64,000 nucleotides of DNA, from positions 326,494 through 390,493 of the forward strand of contig NZ_JOFH01000014.1 of NCBI RefSeq assembly GCF_000721235.1, given 5' to 3'. Made by a program: the position numbers and the translations under genes. This DNA is from Streptomyces olivaceus. GTDB taxonomy: Bacteria; Actinomycetota; Actinomycetes; Streptomycetales; Streptomycetaceae. The notes below the pieces were generated by a model that ran no database searches, was not told the DNA's origin, and worked only from the letters and a program-made list of their open reading frames with translations. The stretch's first letter is position 1; every line of letters starts with the position of its first letter. Below, one piece after another: positions 51,918 to 61,855 of the stretch.

Positions 51918-53150
51918 GTGGTGGGGCCAGGTGACGTGGAGGACGAGGGAGCCTACGCCCGAGCCGGCGGCCGGCTCCCCGGCGACCCCGTGCCCGATCC
52001 CGGTCTCGGCGACGAGGGGCAGCCGACTCCTTCCGGGCCGCCGCGCCGGCGTCGGACCCCGTGGCAGATGTTCGTCCACGCGCTGCCCGTGCTGCTGATC
52101 GCCGTCGCCATCCTGTACGACGTCCTCACTCCCCGGTACTTCACCGCGGGCCCCCTCTACACGGCCGCGCCCCTGATCGCCGCCCCGATCTACTCGCGGC
52201 GCGGCACCGCGCTCACCGGCGCCGCCGTCGTCGCCGCGGTCGTCGCCCTGCAGATCGGCAAGGGCGTCATCCACTACGTCGACTCCCTGACCGAGCTGAT
52301 CACCATCGCGACGGTCGCCGTCCTCGCCGTGCTCGTGAACGGGCTCGTCCGCCGTACCGGCGAGCGGCTGGTGTCCGTGCGGGAGATCGCCGAGGCCGCC
52401 CAGCGTGCCGTGCTGCCCGAACCCGCCGAGCGGATCGCCGGGTTCGAGATCGCCGCCTGCTACGAGGCCGCGCAGGCCGACGCCTTCATCGGCGGCGACC
52501 TGTACGCCGTGCAGGACAGCGCGCGCGGCGTCCGGGTCATCGTCGGGGACGTGCGCGGCAAGGGCATGGGGGCGGTGGCCGCCGTCGCCGTGGTGATCGG
52601 CGCCTTCCGGGAGGCCGCCGAGCAGGAGGCGACGCTGGAGGCGGTGGCGCAGCGGCTGGAGCGGGCGCTGGCCCGCGAGGGCACCCGGCGGGAGGGGCTC
52701 GACGCCTTCGAGGGGTTCACCACCGCCGTACTGGCCGAACTCCCGCACGGCACCGGGACCGTCCGCATCGTAAACCGCGGGCATCCGCCGCCCCTGCTCC
52801 TGTACCCCGACGGCACCCTGAGCGCGCTGCCCGCCCGGGAATCGGCCCTGCCGCTGGGCATGGGCGAACTGGGCGTGTGGCCCGACCGGGCCGAGGAGGC
52901 CCCGTTCCCGGGCGGCGCCACACTGCTGCTCTACACCGACGGGCTGTCGGAGGCCCGCGACGCCCGGGGCGAGTTCTACGATCCGCACGCGCGGCTGGCC
53001 GGCTGCGCGTTCCGGCATCCTGCGACGCTCCTCGACCTCCTCGCCGAGGACGTGCGCAGGCACTCCGGGGGCGGGATGGCGGACGACATGGCGCTGCTCG
53101 CCGTACGGCGGCCGCGGCGCGGGGAGCAAGATCAATGTCACGAGCCGTGA
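51918..53150 (+). CDS. Membrane-bound SpoIIE-type PP2C phosphatase
   Basis: 410 residues. An acidic N-terminal ~50 residues precede three or four transmembrane helices (FVHALPVLLIAVAILYDVL, LYTAAPLIAAPIYS, GAAVVAAVVALQIG, ELITIATVAVLAVLVNGLV). The cytoplasmic PP2C domain follows: ADAFIGGDLYAVQD, VIVGDVRGKGMGA, FTTAVLAEL, NRGHPPPLLL and LLLYTDGLSEARD with GGGMADDMALL supply the metal-binding aspartates. Such enzymes dephosphorylate anti-sigma-factor antagonists in Streptomyces stress/development circuits. GTG at 51918 follows GGGAGGGCA. Confidence 0.93.
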   Translation: MVGPGDVEDEGAYARAGGRLPGDPVPDPGLGDEGQPTPSGPPRRRRTPWQMFVHALPVLLIAVAILYDVLTPRYFTAGPLYTAAPLIAAPIYSRRGTALTGAAVVAAVVALQIGKGVIHYVDSLTELITIATVAVLAVLVNGLVRRTGERLVSVREIAEAAQRAVLPEPAERIAGFEIAACYEAAQADAFIGGDLYAVQDSARGVRVIVGDVRGKGMGAVAAVAVVIGAFREAAEQEATLEAVAQRLERALAREGTRREGLDAFEGFTTAVLAELPHGTGTVRIVNRGHPPPLLLYPDGTLSALPARESALPLGMGELGVWPDRAEEAPFPGGATLLLYTDGLSEARDARGEFYDPHARLAGCAFRHPATLLDLLAEDVRRHSGGGMADDMALLAVRRPRRGEQDQCHEP

Positions 53151-53383
53151 GGGAACGACCTCCCTCCGCATAACAACTGATGCACCGTCAGAAAAACGCG
53201 GCGTGAACGGGAATACCGGGAGCCGGTCAACTCGCCCGGTTTTCGCCGGTCGTGAGGTGTACGTCCGGGGTGTTTCCGTTAATGATCAAGAGGGACGGCT
53301 TGGAATCCGAGCCCCGGGTCTATTAACGTTCGATAACGCAGCGCGGTCGTCCCAGCCGTCACAGAAGGCGGCTCCGTGCGCAC
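53151..53383. other. Promoter region upstream of the riboswitch
   Basis: About 230 bases without a gene. It includes an AT-richer segment (TTAATGATCAAG, TATTAACGTTCGATAACG) near 53279-53338, likely part of the promoter of the riboswitch transcript. Confidence 0.5.
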
Positions 53384-53528
53384 GCGCCGAATCCCGCAAG
53401 GGAACCGGGGAACCACCACATTGGGGTGAATCGGGCGTACTACGCCGTGGCGACACGGTCGGCAGGCGCCCGTAGGAGACCTTCCTGCTCCGAACCCGTC
53501 AGCTAACCCGGTAGGCGAAAGGAAGGAA
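53384..53528 (+). promoter_or_regulatory. ydaO-type c-di-AMP riboswitch
   Basis: Conserved pieces appear in order: CGCCGAATCCCGCAAGGGAACCGGGG, the ACCACATTGGGGTGAATCGGG segment, a variable stem, GAGACCTTCCTGC, TCCGAACCCGTCAGCTAACC and CGGTAGGCGAAAGGAAGG. This is the ydaO/yuaA aptamer, an OFF switch when c-di-AMP is high. In Streptomyces it precedes cell-wall hydrolase genes (remembered), exactly as here before the M23 peptidase. Confidence 0.92.
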
Positions 53529-53542
53529 AGGAGTACGCCCAC

Positions 53543-54583
53543 GTGGCGTCCAACCGGCCTGCCCCCGAGGCCCCGTTCGTGCCCAGCGGGCACGGCACCG
53601 ACACCTTCGGTTACGACAACCACCCGACCGAAGAGGGCCCTTGGGAGGAGTGGAATCCCACCGCGGAGTCCCTCCGTCCCGTACGCGGCCGGCACCGCGT
53701 CGCCAAGCAGCGCGGCGGACTCGCCCGCAGCTCCACCGTCCTCGGCGTCGGTGTCATAGCCGCGGTCGGCGCGGGCGGCATGGCCAGCGCCCAGCCCGGC
53801 AAGGCCCCGGTCTCCATCTCCATGCCGGACCTGCCGAACGTCGGCTCCCTCATCTCCGGCGACGAGGAGTCCGAGCCGGAGGGCTCCACCACCCCGCTCA
53901 GCGGCATCGCCGTGGCCGCCGCCGCGGACACCGGCGAGGGCACCGGCACCGACGGCGCCGGCGAGTCCCTGCGGGCCCGGATCATGGCGCAGGCCGAGCA
54001 GCAGCAGGCCCAGGTCGAGTCGAAGGCCGCCGCCGAAGCCGTGGCCGCCGCCGAGAAGCAGGCCGCGGAGGCCGCCGCCAAGGCGGAGAAGGAGGCCGAG
54101 GAGAAGGCCGCCGCCGCCAAGAAGAAGGCGGAGGAGGAGGCCGCGAAGAAGGCCGAGGCCGAGCGGCTCGCGAAGCTGGCCAAGCAGTACACGCTGCCGA
54201 CCTCCTCGTACACGATCTCCTCGACCTTCGGCCAGTCCGGCGCCTACTGGTCCTCCGGCCACCACACCGGCCTCGACTTCGCCGCCCCCACGGGCACCCT
54301 GCTCAAGGCGGTGCACGGCGGCACGATCACGTCGGCCGGCTGGGACGGCTCGTACGGCTACAAGACCGTCCTCACCCTCGACGACGGCACGGAGCTCTGG
54401 TACGCGCACCAGTCCTCCATCAGCGTCAGCGTCGGCCAGAAGGTCACCACCGGCGAGGTCATCGGCCGCGTCGGCGCCACCGGCAACGTCACCGGCGCCC
54501 ACCTCCACCTGGAGGTGCACCCGGGCGGCGCGTCCGGCATCGACCCGATGGCCTGGCTGCAGGGCAAGGGGCTCACGCCCTGA
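53543..54583 (+). CDS. Secreted M23 peptidase (LytM-type) under riboswitch control
   Basis: 346 residues. After ~60 cytoplasmic residues comes a hydrophobic segment (STVLGVGVIAAVGAGGMASA), then an Ala/Glu/Lys-rich coiled coil (residues ~145-220). The C-terminal M23 domain has zinc ligands in GHHTGLDFAAPTGT and GAHLHLEVHPGG. It cleaves peptidoglycan cross-links. GTG at 53543 follows AAGGAG with a long spacer. Regulation by c-di-AMP through the leader links wall hydrolysis to turgor/development. Confidence 0.94.
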   Translation: MASNRPAPEAPFVPSGHGTDTFGYDNHPTEEGPWEEWNPTAESLRPVRGRHRVAKQRGGLARSSTVLGVGVIAAVGAGGMASAQPGKAPVSISMPDLPNVGSLISGDEESEPEGSTTPLSGIAVAAAADTGEGTGTDGAGESLRARIMAQAEQQQAQVESKAAAEAVAAAEKQAAEAAAKAEKEAEEKAAAAKKKAEEEAAKKAEAERLAKLAKQYTLPTSSYTISSTFGQSGAYWSSGHHTGLDFAAPTGTLLKAVHGGTITSAGWDGSYGYKTVLTLDDGTELWYAHQSSISVSVGQKVTTGEVIGRVGATGNVTGAHLHLEVHPGGASGIDPMAWLQGKGLTP

Positions 54584-54588
54584 CTCGT

Positions 54589-54620
54589 CTCTCAGGGGCT
54601 CCGGACGCGTCCCCTGAGAG
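54589..54620 (+). terminator. Hairpin after the M23 gene
   Basis: CTCTCAGGGG and CCCCTGAGAG form a perfect 10-bp stem with a 12-base loop, six bases past the stop. Confidence 0.8.
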
Positions 54621-54708
54621 TCAGTTCTGAGCAAAGCGGAGGACTCCGTTCGGGTGCCGGACGGCCGGGCCGGAATGGTGCCCTCCCCTGTGGTTGTTGA
54701 CGCTTTGT

Positions 54709-55653
54709 ATGACTTCACTGCGCACGCTCGGCTCCTCCGACCTCCAGGTCTTCCCCCTCGCCCTCGGCGGCAACGTCTTCGGCTGGACCGCCGACCTCGA
54801 CCAGTCCTTCGCCGTCCTCGACGCCTACACGGCGGCCGGCGGCAACTTCGTCGACACCGCCGACGTCTACTCCGCCTGGGGCGAAGGCCTCAGCGGCGGC
54901 GAGTCCGAGACCGTCCTCGGCAAGTGGCTCGCGGCCCGCGGCAACCGTGACGGCGTCGTCCTCGCCACCAAGGTCGGCCAGCACCCCGAGTACCCCGGCC
55001 TGTCCGCCGCGAACATCAAGGCCGCCGCCGACGCCTCGCTGCGCCGCCTGGGCACCGACCACATCGACCTCTACTACACCCACTACGACAAGCCCGAGGT
55101 GCCGGTCGAGGAGATCATCGGCGCGCTCGACGAGCTGGTGCGGGCGGGCAAGGTGCGGCACATCGCCGCCTCCAACATCTCCGCCGAGCGGCTCGAGGCC
55201 TCCCTCGACTTCTCCGAGCGCGAGGGCCTCGCCCGGTACGTCGCCCTCCAGCCCCACTACAACCTGGTCTCCCGCGACACCTACGAGGGTGAACTGCAGG
55301 ACCTCGCCGCGCGGACGGGCCTGGCCGCCGTGCCGTACTACGCCCTCGCGGCCGGCTTCCTCACCGGCAAGTACCGGCCGGGTGCGGCCGTCGACAGCGT
55401 GCGCGCGGGCGGTGCGGCGAAGCATCTGGAGAGCGAGCGGGGCCGCCGGGTGCTCGCCGCCCTGGACGAGGTCGCCGGGGCCCACGACGCTCCCGTGGCC
55501 ACGGTCGCCCTCGCCTGGCTGGCCGCACAGCCGACGGTGGCCGCGCCGATCGCGTCCGCGCGCACGGTGGAGCAGCTGCCGGCGCTGCTGGGAGTGGCGG
55601 AGCTGAGCCTGACGGAGGACGAGGTCGCGCGGCTGACGCGGGCGTCCGCCTGA
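54709..55653 (+). CDS. Aldo/keto reductase
   Basis: 314 residues, (beta/alpha)8 NADPH-dependent oxidoreductase. FVDTADVYSAWGEG (catalytic Asp/Tyr), LATKVGQHPEYPG (Lys), DLYYTHYDKPEVPVEE (His) and ALQPHYNLVSRDTYE mark the family; the C-terminal ASARTVEQLPALLG binds cofactor. Substrate unknown. ATG at 54709; no clear ribosome site, so the mRNA may be leaderless. Confidence 0.93.
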   Translation: MTSLRTLGSSDLQVFPLALGGNVFGWTADLDQSFAVLDAYTAAGGNFVDTADVYSAWGEGLSGGESETVLGKWLAARGNRDGVVLATKVGQHPEYPGLSAANIKAAADASLRRLGTDHIDLYYTHYDKPEVPVEEIIGALDELVRAGKVRHIAASNISAERLEASLDFSEREGLARYVALQPHYNLVSRDTYEGELQDLAARTGLAAVPYYALAAGFLTGKYRPGAAVDSVRAGGAAKHLESERGRRVLAALDEVAGAHDAPVATVALAWLAAQPTVAAPIASARTVEQLPALLGVAELSLTEDEVARLTRASA

Positions 55654-55750
55654 GCGGAGGCTGCGCGGGCTGCGGGGACCACGGGGGCTGCGGGCTCTGG
55701 GGGTGCCGTGGGTACCGCGGGTGTTGCGGGCGCCGCAGGGATCGTGCGGG

Positions 55751-57211
55751 TCACGGCCGGTAGGACGGGCCGGGCGCGGGCGGGCCGGGCGGGTACGGCG
55801 TCGGGTGGAGTGCCGGGTGGGGCGTGCCGTAGGGGCCGCGGGCGTCGCCGGGCGGGCCGTACGCGCCCTGCTGCGCCGCGTGGAACCCGTAGGGCGCCTG
55901 GTGCGGGACGTGCGCCGCGGGCGGCCCGTAGACACCGGGCGGGGCGAACGCGCCGTGCGGGGCCGGTGATCCGTACGGGTACACCCAGGGCGGCGCCGTG
56001 ACGCGGGCCGCGTGGTCCAGGGCCGGGCGGGCCGCCTCCCGCCGGTCCCACAGGGCGTCGAGCAGCTGCCGCTCCCGTACGGCGAAGTCGGCGCCCGCCC
56101 TGCCCCGGCGCCCGCGCTGCCGCAGGAACGCCAGTGACGTCGCGCAGGCCTCGTACTGCGTCACCGCCCGCGCCGCCTCCTTCCCGGCGTGCCGCCGGGC
56201 CTGCTGCCGGGCGATGCGCCGGGCCCGCATCGAGCCCAGGGCGAAGGGCTCCGCCGGGGCCAGCCATCCGGCGACGACGTAGGCGGGCAGCTCGGCGCGC
56301 ACGGTGCGCAGTTCGCGCTGCCTGGTCCAGATCACCAGCCAGGTCAGCAGGCCGAACGACGGCACCATGAACGCCGCGTACACCGCGAAGAAGCCGTACT
56401 CGCCGAAGGAGGCCGAGCCGTTCCACAGCGCGTGCATGCCCATCGCGAGCAGCAGGCCGGCGAGCGGGAGCAGGGCGCGGACCGGGCCGCGGTGGCCCGT
56501 CCGGAGCGCGGCGACGCCGAAGCCGATGCCGGTGAGCACGGTGAAGAGCGGGTGCGCGAACGGCGACATCACCACGCGGACGAAGAAGGTCGCCGCGGTG
56601 ACGGACGCGATGCCGCTGCCGCCGGTGAGCTGGTCGGTGCCGAAGGCGGTGCCCAGGTAGAGGATGTTCTCGGTGAAGGCGAAGCCGGTGGCGGTGACCC
56701 CGGCGAACACCACGCCGTCGACGACGCCGGTGAAGTCCCGTCTGCGGAAGAGGAAGACCAGCAGGACGGCGGCGGCCTTGGCGGACTCCTCGACGACGGG
56801 CGCTATGACCGTCGTGCCCAGGGTGTCCGCGCTCGCCGGGTCGGCGGTCGCGGTCGCTATCCACCGGGTCGCGAAGCTGTTGGCGACGATCGCTATCAGC
56901 GCCGCCGCACAGGCTCCCCAGGCGAAGCAGAACACCAGGTTCCGCCAGGGGCCCGGGTCCACCCGGTCCAGCCAGCGGAACGCGGCCACCAGCAGCGGCA
57001 CGGGCAGCACCGCGAGCCCGAGGCCCACCAGGAACCCCTGCGTACCGGTCTGCTCGCGGACCAGGGCCAGGATCACCAGGCCGGAGATCGCGAGCAGCGT
57101 GATCAGCGCCCCGTACCGCACCCAGGCGCGCTGCCACCAGTGCGGACGCGGCAGCGGCGCCGCGGGTCCCGGACGTGCCGGGTACGTGGGATACGGGGGG
57201 CAGGTGGCCAC
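55751..57211 (-). CDS. PrsW-family intramembrane metalloprotease
   Basis: 486 residues with about eight transmembrane helices in the first 300. APVVEESAKAAAVLL (glutamate pair), GFAFTENILYLG, SPFAHPLFTVLTGIGFG and MHALWNGSA are the PrsW/CPBP-like active-site motifs. The C-terminal 150 residues form a cytoplasmic, Pro/Gly/Tyr-rich tail. PrsW cleaves anti-sigma factors; the target here is unknown. It starts 10 bases after trmB ends. Confidence 0.9.
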   Translation of the reverse strand: MATCPPYPTYPARPGPAAPLPRPHWWQRAWVRYGALITLLAISGLVILALVREQTGTQGFLVGLGLAVLPVPLLVAAFRWLDRVDPGPWRNLVFCFAWGACAAALIAIVANSFATRWIATATADPASADTLGTTVIAPVVEESAKAAAVLLVFLFRRRDFTGVVDGVVFAGVTATGFAFTENILYLGTAFGTDQLTGGSGIASVTAATFFVRVVMSPFAHPLFTVLTGIGFGVAALRTGHRGPVRALLPLAGLLLAMGMHALWNGSASFGEYGFFAVYAAFMVPSFGLLTWLVIWTRQRELRTVRAELPAYVVAGWLAPAEPFALGSMRARRIARQQARRHAGKEAARAVTQYEACATSLAFLRQRGRRGRAGADFAVRERQLLDALWDRREAARPALDHAARVTAPPWVYPYGSPAPHGAFAPPGVYGPPAAHVPHQAPYGFHAAQQGAYGPPGDARGPYGTPHPALHPTPYPPGPPAPGPSYRP

Positions 57212-57221
57212 GGCTCGGACC

Positions 57222-58163
57222 CTAACCGGTGGGGTGCTGCTCTTGACGCGGGTCGCGGTGCTGTACGCGGCGGAAGAGCAAGTCGTTCACCACATGCCCC
57301 TTGTCCAGTCCCTGGCCCTCGAAACGGGTGCGCGGCCGGTGCCCGGGGCGTGGTGCGAAGCCGCCGCCCGGCACGGTGTTCTCGAAGTCGGGATGAGCGG
57401 TGAGCACGTCGAGCATCTGCTCCGCGTACGGCTCCCAGTCGGTGGCGCAGTGCACGAGGGCCCCCGGTGCGAGCCTGGTCGCGGCCAGGGTCAGGAACTC
57501 GGGCTGGATCAGTCGGCGCTTGTGGTGGCGCTTCTTGGGCCAGGGGTCGGGGAAGTAGACGCGCAGTCCGGAGAGGGAGCCGGGGACGAGCATCTCGCGC
57601 AGGAGGATGATCGCGTCGCCGTTGCCCACCCGGATGTTGGACAGCTCGTTCCGTTCCGCGAGACCGAGCAGATTGCCCTGGCCCGGGGTGTGGACGTCGA
57701 CGGCGAGGATGTTGGTGCCGGGGTCGGCCGCGGCCATCTCGGCGGTGGCCTCGCCCATGCCGAAGCCGATCTCCAGGACGACCGGCCGGGCGTTGCCGAA
57801 CAGCTCGCCCAGGTCGACGGTCCGCTGCCCGTCGATGTCCAGTCCCTTGAGGGGCCACAGCCGCTGCAGCGCGTCCGCCTGCCCGGCCGTGACGCGGCTC
57901 CGCCGCGGCTGGAAGCTGCGGATCCGCCGCTCGAAGTGCGAACCGGCGGGATCGGCCTTCGGTCCGTCCGGGAAGCGCGGCTCGCCCTTGGCCCGGGTGT
58001 GCCGCAGGGAGGCGTCCGCGGACGGGCGGCCGGACTCCCCGGGGTGCGGGCCGGTGGTGTGCGGGCCTGCGGCGTGTCCGTCGGCGGTGTGTCCGCCTGC
58101 GGTGCGTCCGCCGGGGGCGTGGGGGCCGACGGCGCGTGAGTCGGGGGTGTGGGAATCAGTCAC
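57222..58163 (-). CDS. trmB: tRNA (guanine-N7-)-methyltransferase TrmB
   Basis: 313 residues. LEIGFGMGEATAEMA (SAM motif), DVHTPGQGNLL and FPDPWPKKRHHKRRLIQP define TrmB, which methylates G46 of tRNA. The first ~75 residues are a Gly/His/Thr-rich disordered extension with repeated AGGHT/AGPHTTG units absent from shorter TrmB proteins. A start near residue 50 cannot be excluded. It is the middle gene of a likely three-gene operon with the FAD oxidase and the PrsW-like protease. Confidence 0.95.
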   Translation of the reverse strand: MTDSHTPDSRAVGPHAPGGRTAGGHTADGHAAGPHTTGPHPGESGRPSADASLRHTRAKGEPRFPDGPKADPAGSHFERRIRSFQPRRSRVTAGQADALQRLWPLKGLDIDGQRTVDLGELFGNARPVVLEIGFGMGEATAEMAAADPGTNILAVDVHTPGQGNLLGLAERNELSNIRVGNGDAIILLREMLVPGSLSGLRVYFPDPWPKKRHHKRRLIQPEFLTLAATRLAPGALVHCATDWEPYAEQMLDVLTAHPDFENTVPGGGFAPRPGHRPRTRFEGQGLDKGHVVNDLLFRRVQHRDPRQEQHPTG

Positions 58164-58175
58164 AATGACTCGATT

Positions 58176-59582
58176 TTACGAGGGGCGCCGTGCCGGTGCG
58201 GCCGGTGCGGCGAGCGCGGTCAGCGCCCGGCGGGCCACCTCGCGGCCGATGGGCAGGGACGCGGTCGCCGCGGGCGAGGGCGCGTTGAGCACGTGCACCG
58301 CGTGGGCGCCCTCCTTGAACAGGAAGTCGTCCACCAGCGTCCCGTCTGCCAGCACCGCCTGCGCCCGCACCCCGGCCGGCGCCGGCACGAGGTCCTCCTC
58401 CGTCACCGCGGGCAGCAGCCGGCGTACGGCGGCCGTGAACGCGCTGCGGGACAGCGACCGGTGCAGCTCGCCCGCCCCGTACCTCCAGTGCCGCCGTGCT
58501 ATCCGCCACGAGCCCGGCCAGGCCAGCGTCGCGCCCAGCTCACGGGGGCGCAGCACGCCCCAGCCGTAGCCCTCGCGGGCGAGCGCCGGCACCGCGTTCG
58601 GACCGAGGTGCACGCCGCCGTCGATGCCGCGGGTCAGGTGCACCCCGAGGAACGGGAACGCCGGGTCCGGCACCGGATACACCAGGCCCCGCACCAGCTC
58701 GGGGCGGGCCAGCTCGTAGTACTCGCCGCGGAAGGGGACGATGCGCATGCCGGGGTCGTCGCCGGTCAGCCGGGCGATCTCGTCGCAGTGCAGCCCGGCG
58801 CAGTTGACCAGGACCCGGGCGCGCAGCACCTCGCCGGAGCGGGTGCGCACGGCCACTCCCAGGCCGGGGCGCCGGTCGACGCGGTCCACCTCGGCGCCGT
58901 AGCGGATCCGCGCGCCGGACAGGTGGGCCAGCCGGCGGGCCACGGCGACGTAGTCGCAGATCCCGGTCGTGCCGACGTGTATGGCGGCCAGGCCCCGGAC
59001 CTGCGGTTCGTACTCCCGGATCTGGGCGGCGCCCAGCTCGCGCACCGGTATGCCGTTCTCCCGGCCGCGCTGCACGAGGGCGTGCAGGCGGGGCAGCTCG
59101 GCCCGGTCGGTGGCGACGATCAGCTTGCCGGTGACGGAGTGCTCGATGCCGTGCTCGGCGCAGAACTCGACCATCTCGGCGGCGCCCCGGACCGCGTACC
59201 GTGCCTTGAGCGAGCCGGGGCGGTAGTACACACCGCTGTGGATGACGCCGCTGTTGCGGCCCGTCTGGTGGCGGGCGGGGCCCGGTTCCTTCTCCAGGAC
59301 CGTGACCCGGGTGCCGGGGGCGGCGCGCGTGATCGCGTACGCCGTCGACAGGCCGACGATGCCGCCGCCGATCACCAGGACGTCGCAGTCGTACGCGACG
59401 TCCCGCGCGGTGCCGTGCGCGGTGGCGGTCGCCGCTCCGTGCGTCGTCCCGTGCGTCGTGCGGTGCGCTGCGCCGTGCGCTGTTCCGTGCGCCGTGCGTC
59501 TTGTTCTCAGGTTCACGTCCACATCCACGTCCACGTCCCGGCTCCACCTCCCGGCTCCGATAGTGCACTGCGCCACTGACAA
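58176..59582 (-). CDS. lhgO: FAD-dependent L-2-hydroxyglutarate oxidase
   Basis: DAO-type flavoprotein, ~400 conserved residues. CDVLVIGGGIVGLSTAYAI binds FAD; ARHQTGRNSGVIHSGVYY and YVAVARRLAHLSG are LhgO signatures; DGGVHLGPNAVPALAREGY lies near the C-terminus. It oxidises L-2-hydroxyglutarate to 2-oxoglutarate. The assigned ATG at 59582 gives a 65-residue lead made of DVDVDV and TAHGTAHG-like repeats that I doubt are translated. Homologues start just before YDCDVLVIGGG, so an internal GTG may be the true start. Confidence 0.88.
   Translation of the reverse strand: MSVAQCTIGAGRWSRDVDVDVDVNLRTRRTAHGTAHGAAHRTTHGTTHGAATATAHGTARDVAYDCDVLVIGGGIVGLSTAYAITRAAPGTRVTVLEKEPGPARHQTGRNSGVIHSGVYYRPGSLKARYAVRGAAEMVEFCAEHGIEHSVTGKLIVATDRAELPRLHALVQRGRENGIPVRELGAAQIREYEPQVRGLAAIHVGTTGICDYVAVARRLAHLSGARIRYGAEVDRVDRRPGLGVAVRTRSGEVLRARVLVNCAGLHCDEIARLTGDDPGMRIVPFRGEYYELARPELVRGLVYPVPDPAFPFLGVHLTRGIDGGVHLGPNAVPALAREGYGWGVLRPRELGATLAWPGSWRIARRHWRYGAGELHRSLSRSAFTAAVRRLLPAVTEEDLVPAPAGVRAQAVLADGTLVDDFLFKEGAHAVHVLNAPSPAATASLPIGREVARRALTALAAPAAPARRPS
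59457..59540. repeat. Short repeats at the lhgO 5' end
   Basis: 6-bp CCACGT/CCACAT units and roughly 12-bp GTCGTGCGGTGC-like units in tandem, coding for DVDVDV and AHGTAHG if translated. Confidence 0.65.
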
Positions 59583-59693
59583 TGCCCGTAAACCCGGGAA
59601 CGGGGGCCGGTCGGTGCCGGGCGGGGGCGGGGCGAGGCGGGGGCCTCGTCAGGACGGGTTCGGCGCGGGTCCGGAACGGTGTCCGGGGCGTGG

Positions 59694-61118
59694 TCAGGCC
59701 GTGGTCATCAGCAGGGGGCGGGCGCGTTCGCGCAGCTCGACGACGCGTGGCTCGTCGCCGTACGGCTCCAGGCGGTGCAGGAGATCCTTCACGTACTCGG
59801 TGGTGCGGGCCGAGGAGATGCGGTTGGCCACCTCGACGGCGCGCACCCCCTGCTCGCAGGCCGCGTCCAGGTTGCCGGACTCCAGCTCGGCCACCGCCGA
59901 GACCACCAGTCTGAGACCGTGCGAGCGTACGAACTCCTCCGTCGGCTGCGACAGGGCCTGCTCGGTGAAGCGGCGGACCTGTCCCGGTGCCTTCAGGTCG
60001 CGGTAGCACTCGGCCGCGTCGGCGGCGAACCGGTCGTAGGAGTAGAAACCCAGCCACGACGGGTCGCCGTCGCCGGGGCGGGCCCGCTCCAGCCAGCTCT
60101 CGGCGGCCTTCAGCGCGGCGCCGGCCGCCACCGCGTCGTTCGCGCGGGCGTGGGCGCGGGCCTCGACCAGGCGGAAGAAGCTCATGGTGCGGGCGGTGGC
60201 CAGGCCGCGGTTGCGTTCGAGGGCGGCCTGGGCGAGGTCCACGCCCTCGTCGCCGAAGCCGCGGTAGGTGGCCTGCAGGGACATCGAGGCGAGCACGTAG
60301 CCGCCGAGCGGGACGTCGGCCGCGGCGCGGGCGAGGCGCAGGGCCTGGATGTAGTACCGCTGGGCGGCCTCCTGTTGACCGGTGTCGAAGGCCATCCAGC
60401 CGGCCAGGCGGGTCAGTTCGGCCGAGGCGCCGAACAGGGCGCGGCCGACCTCGTCGGAGTAGGAACCGAGGAGCAGGGGCGCCGCCTCGACGCGTAAGCA
60501 CTCGGGCACCATCGACGAACGCCAGTCGCCGCCGCCGTACTTGGAGTCCCAGCGCCGGGCGTCCTCGGCGGCCTCCCGGAGCTTGCCCACATCACTGTGG
60601 CCGACTTTGAGCGGTGCGCCGGAGCCCTCGGCCGGGCTCACGTCGCGCGCCACCGAACTGTCGGCCGGGGTTATCAGCCACCGTGAGGCGGGCGTTGCGT
60701 ATGCGCTCACCGCGAACGAGCCGGCGAGCGACTGCCATATGCCCCCGCCACCCGCCCGGCGGCCGGCGAGGTCGAGCCGGTACAGCTCGGTCGCGGACCT
60801 GACCGCCTGGCCGACGTCCCGCGGGAAGGCGAGGCCCACCTCGGGGGCGGGGTCCGCGTCCGCCAGGCCGATCTCGTGCAGCGGGACCGGGCGGCCGAGC
60901 TTCTGGCCGATGGCGGCGGCGATGAGGTGCGGCGCCGCGCCCTGCGGCACCATCCCCTTCGACACCCAGCGCGCCACCGACGTCTTGTCGTAGCGAAGCG
61001 TCAACCCGCGCTGGGCGCCCAGGTCGTTGACGCGCCGGGCGAGACCCGCGTTGCTGATTCCCGCGAGGGCGAGAACGGCGCCGAGTTTTTCGTTCGGCCC
61101 GCGTTGCTCCCTGGACAT
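59694..61118 (-). CDS. Sporulation-associated HTH/TPR regulator (SCO4114-like)
   Basis: 474 residues. The N-terminal helix-turn-helix-like region ([39 protein letters not shown]) precedes a long alpha-helical TPR-like array ([39 protein letters not shown]). It matches my memory of the S. coelicolor sporulation-associated protein SCO4114 and the NsdA-like group. ATG at 61118 follows GAGGGGTGGCGC. Divergent from the asparagine-synthase-like gene. Confidence 0.88.
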   Translation of the reverse strand: MSREQRGPNEKLGAVLALAGISNAGLARRVNDLGAQRGLTLRYDKTSVARWVSKGMVPQGAAPHLIAAAIGQKLGRPVPLHEIGLADADPAPEVGLAFPRDVGQAVRSATELYRLDLAGRRAGGGGIWQSLAGSFAVSAYATPASRWLITPADSSVARDVSPAEGSGAPLKVGHSDVGKLREAAEDARRWDSKYGGGDWRSSMVPECLRVEAAPLLLGSYSDEVGRALFGASAELTRLAGWMAFDTGQQEAAQRYYIQALRLARAAADVPLGGYVLASMSLQATYRGFGDEGVDLAQAALERNRGLATARTMSFFRLVEARAHARANDAVAAGAALKAAESWLERARPGDGDPSWLGFYSYDRFAADAAECYRDLKAPGQVRRFTEQALSQPTEEFVRSHGLRLVVSAVAELESGNLDAACEQGVRAVEVANRISSARTTEYVKDLLHRLEPYGDEPRVVELRERARPLLMTTA

Positions 61119-61855
61119 GCGCCACCCCTCGACACAGACGGCTGCCGCGCTGGCATAACCACGCGGCATTCGTACACCCAGCGTAGTTCGCCGCATCCCA
61201 GGCGTTAAGAGGCATTGTTCCGGATGGCGGGATTGTGGTCCGTCCCCAAGTACGGTGCGTGCACGGTCTGTTGCGGCGCGCTCCCGCTGTGTGGCCGTGC
61301 GCCCGCCCGTGCGCTCTTCTCCGGCCACATGGGGAGCGGTTCCATGGTCGGTGCGTGGGTCGGCCCGCTGTACTGGATCCAGTGGGCTGGGGGACACCGC
61401 CGCCTACATCCCCGCGGGCGGCGGACCGGTCCGGGGGGCGAGTCCCGCCTCCCGGACCGTGCGCCGCGGGGGCCCCACGGGGCGCTGCGCAGAACCTGTA
61501 CGCAGCGTGTTCGAGCGTGTGTGCGTGATATTGATTTGGCTGAAAATCGCTCCCTTTGTTTTCGCTGGACTATCGCCCTCACCACGGGAGTTGAACGGCG
61601 CGTAAAGGAGCCAAAGGGCGCGTTTGGGGGGCGCATTCGCGCCGTCTTTGCCTTCTCCGAGGTCTTCTCCCAGGTCTTCTCCAAGGTGAAGTGGACGGTC
61701 ACCGAGGGGGAGTTGACGTTCTCGTCCGAGCGGCGGCGAGGACGGTTCGCGCGAGCCCGTACGGCTCCGCCGGCGCTCTGTGGCGCGCCCTTCATGGCAG
61801 CATGGGGACCAGTTCGTAACGGTGCACTGGTTGTCCCCAGCCTGTGGAGGCGTCG
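61119..61855. other. Long divergent intergenic region
   Basis: About 740 bases with no convincing gene. A pronounced AT-rich stretch at 61528-61562 is a candidate promoter area, and AGGTCTTCTCC is repeated in tandem near 61661-61683. Open frames across it lack coding character. Confidence 0.55.

Noticed and set aside
53203..53475. 90-codon frame upstream of the M23 gene
   Set aside because: Overlaps the ydaO riboswitch, and the conserved RNA blocks explain the sequence better.
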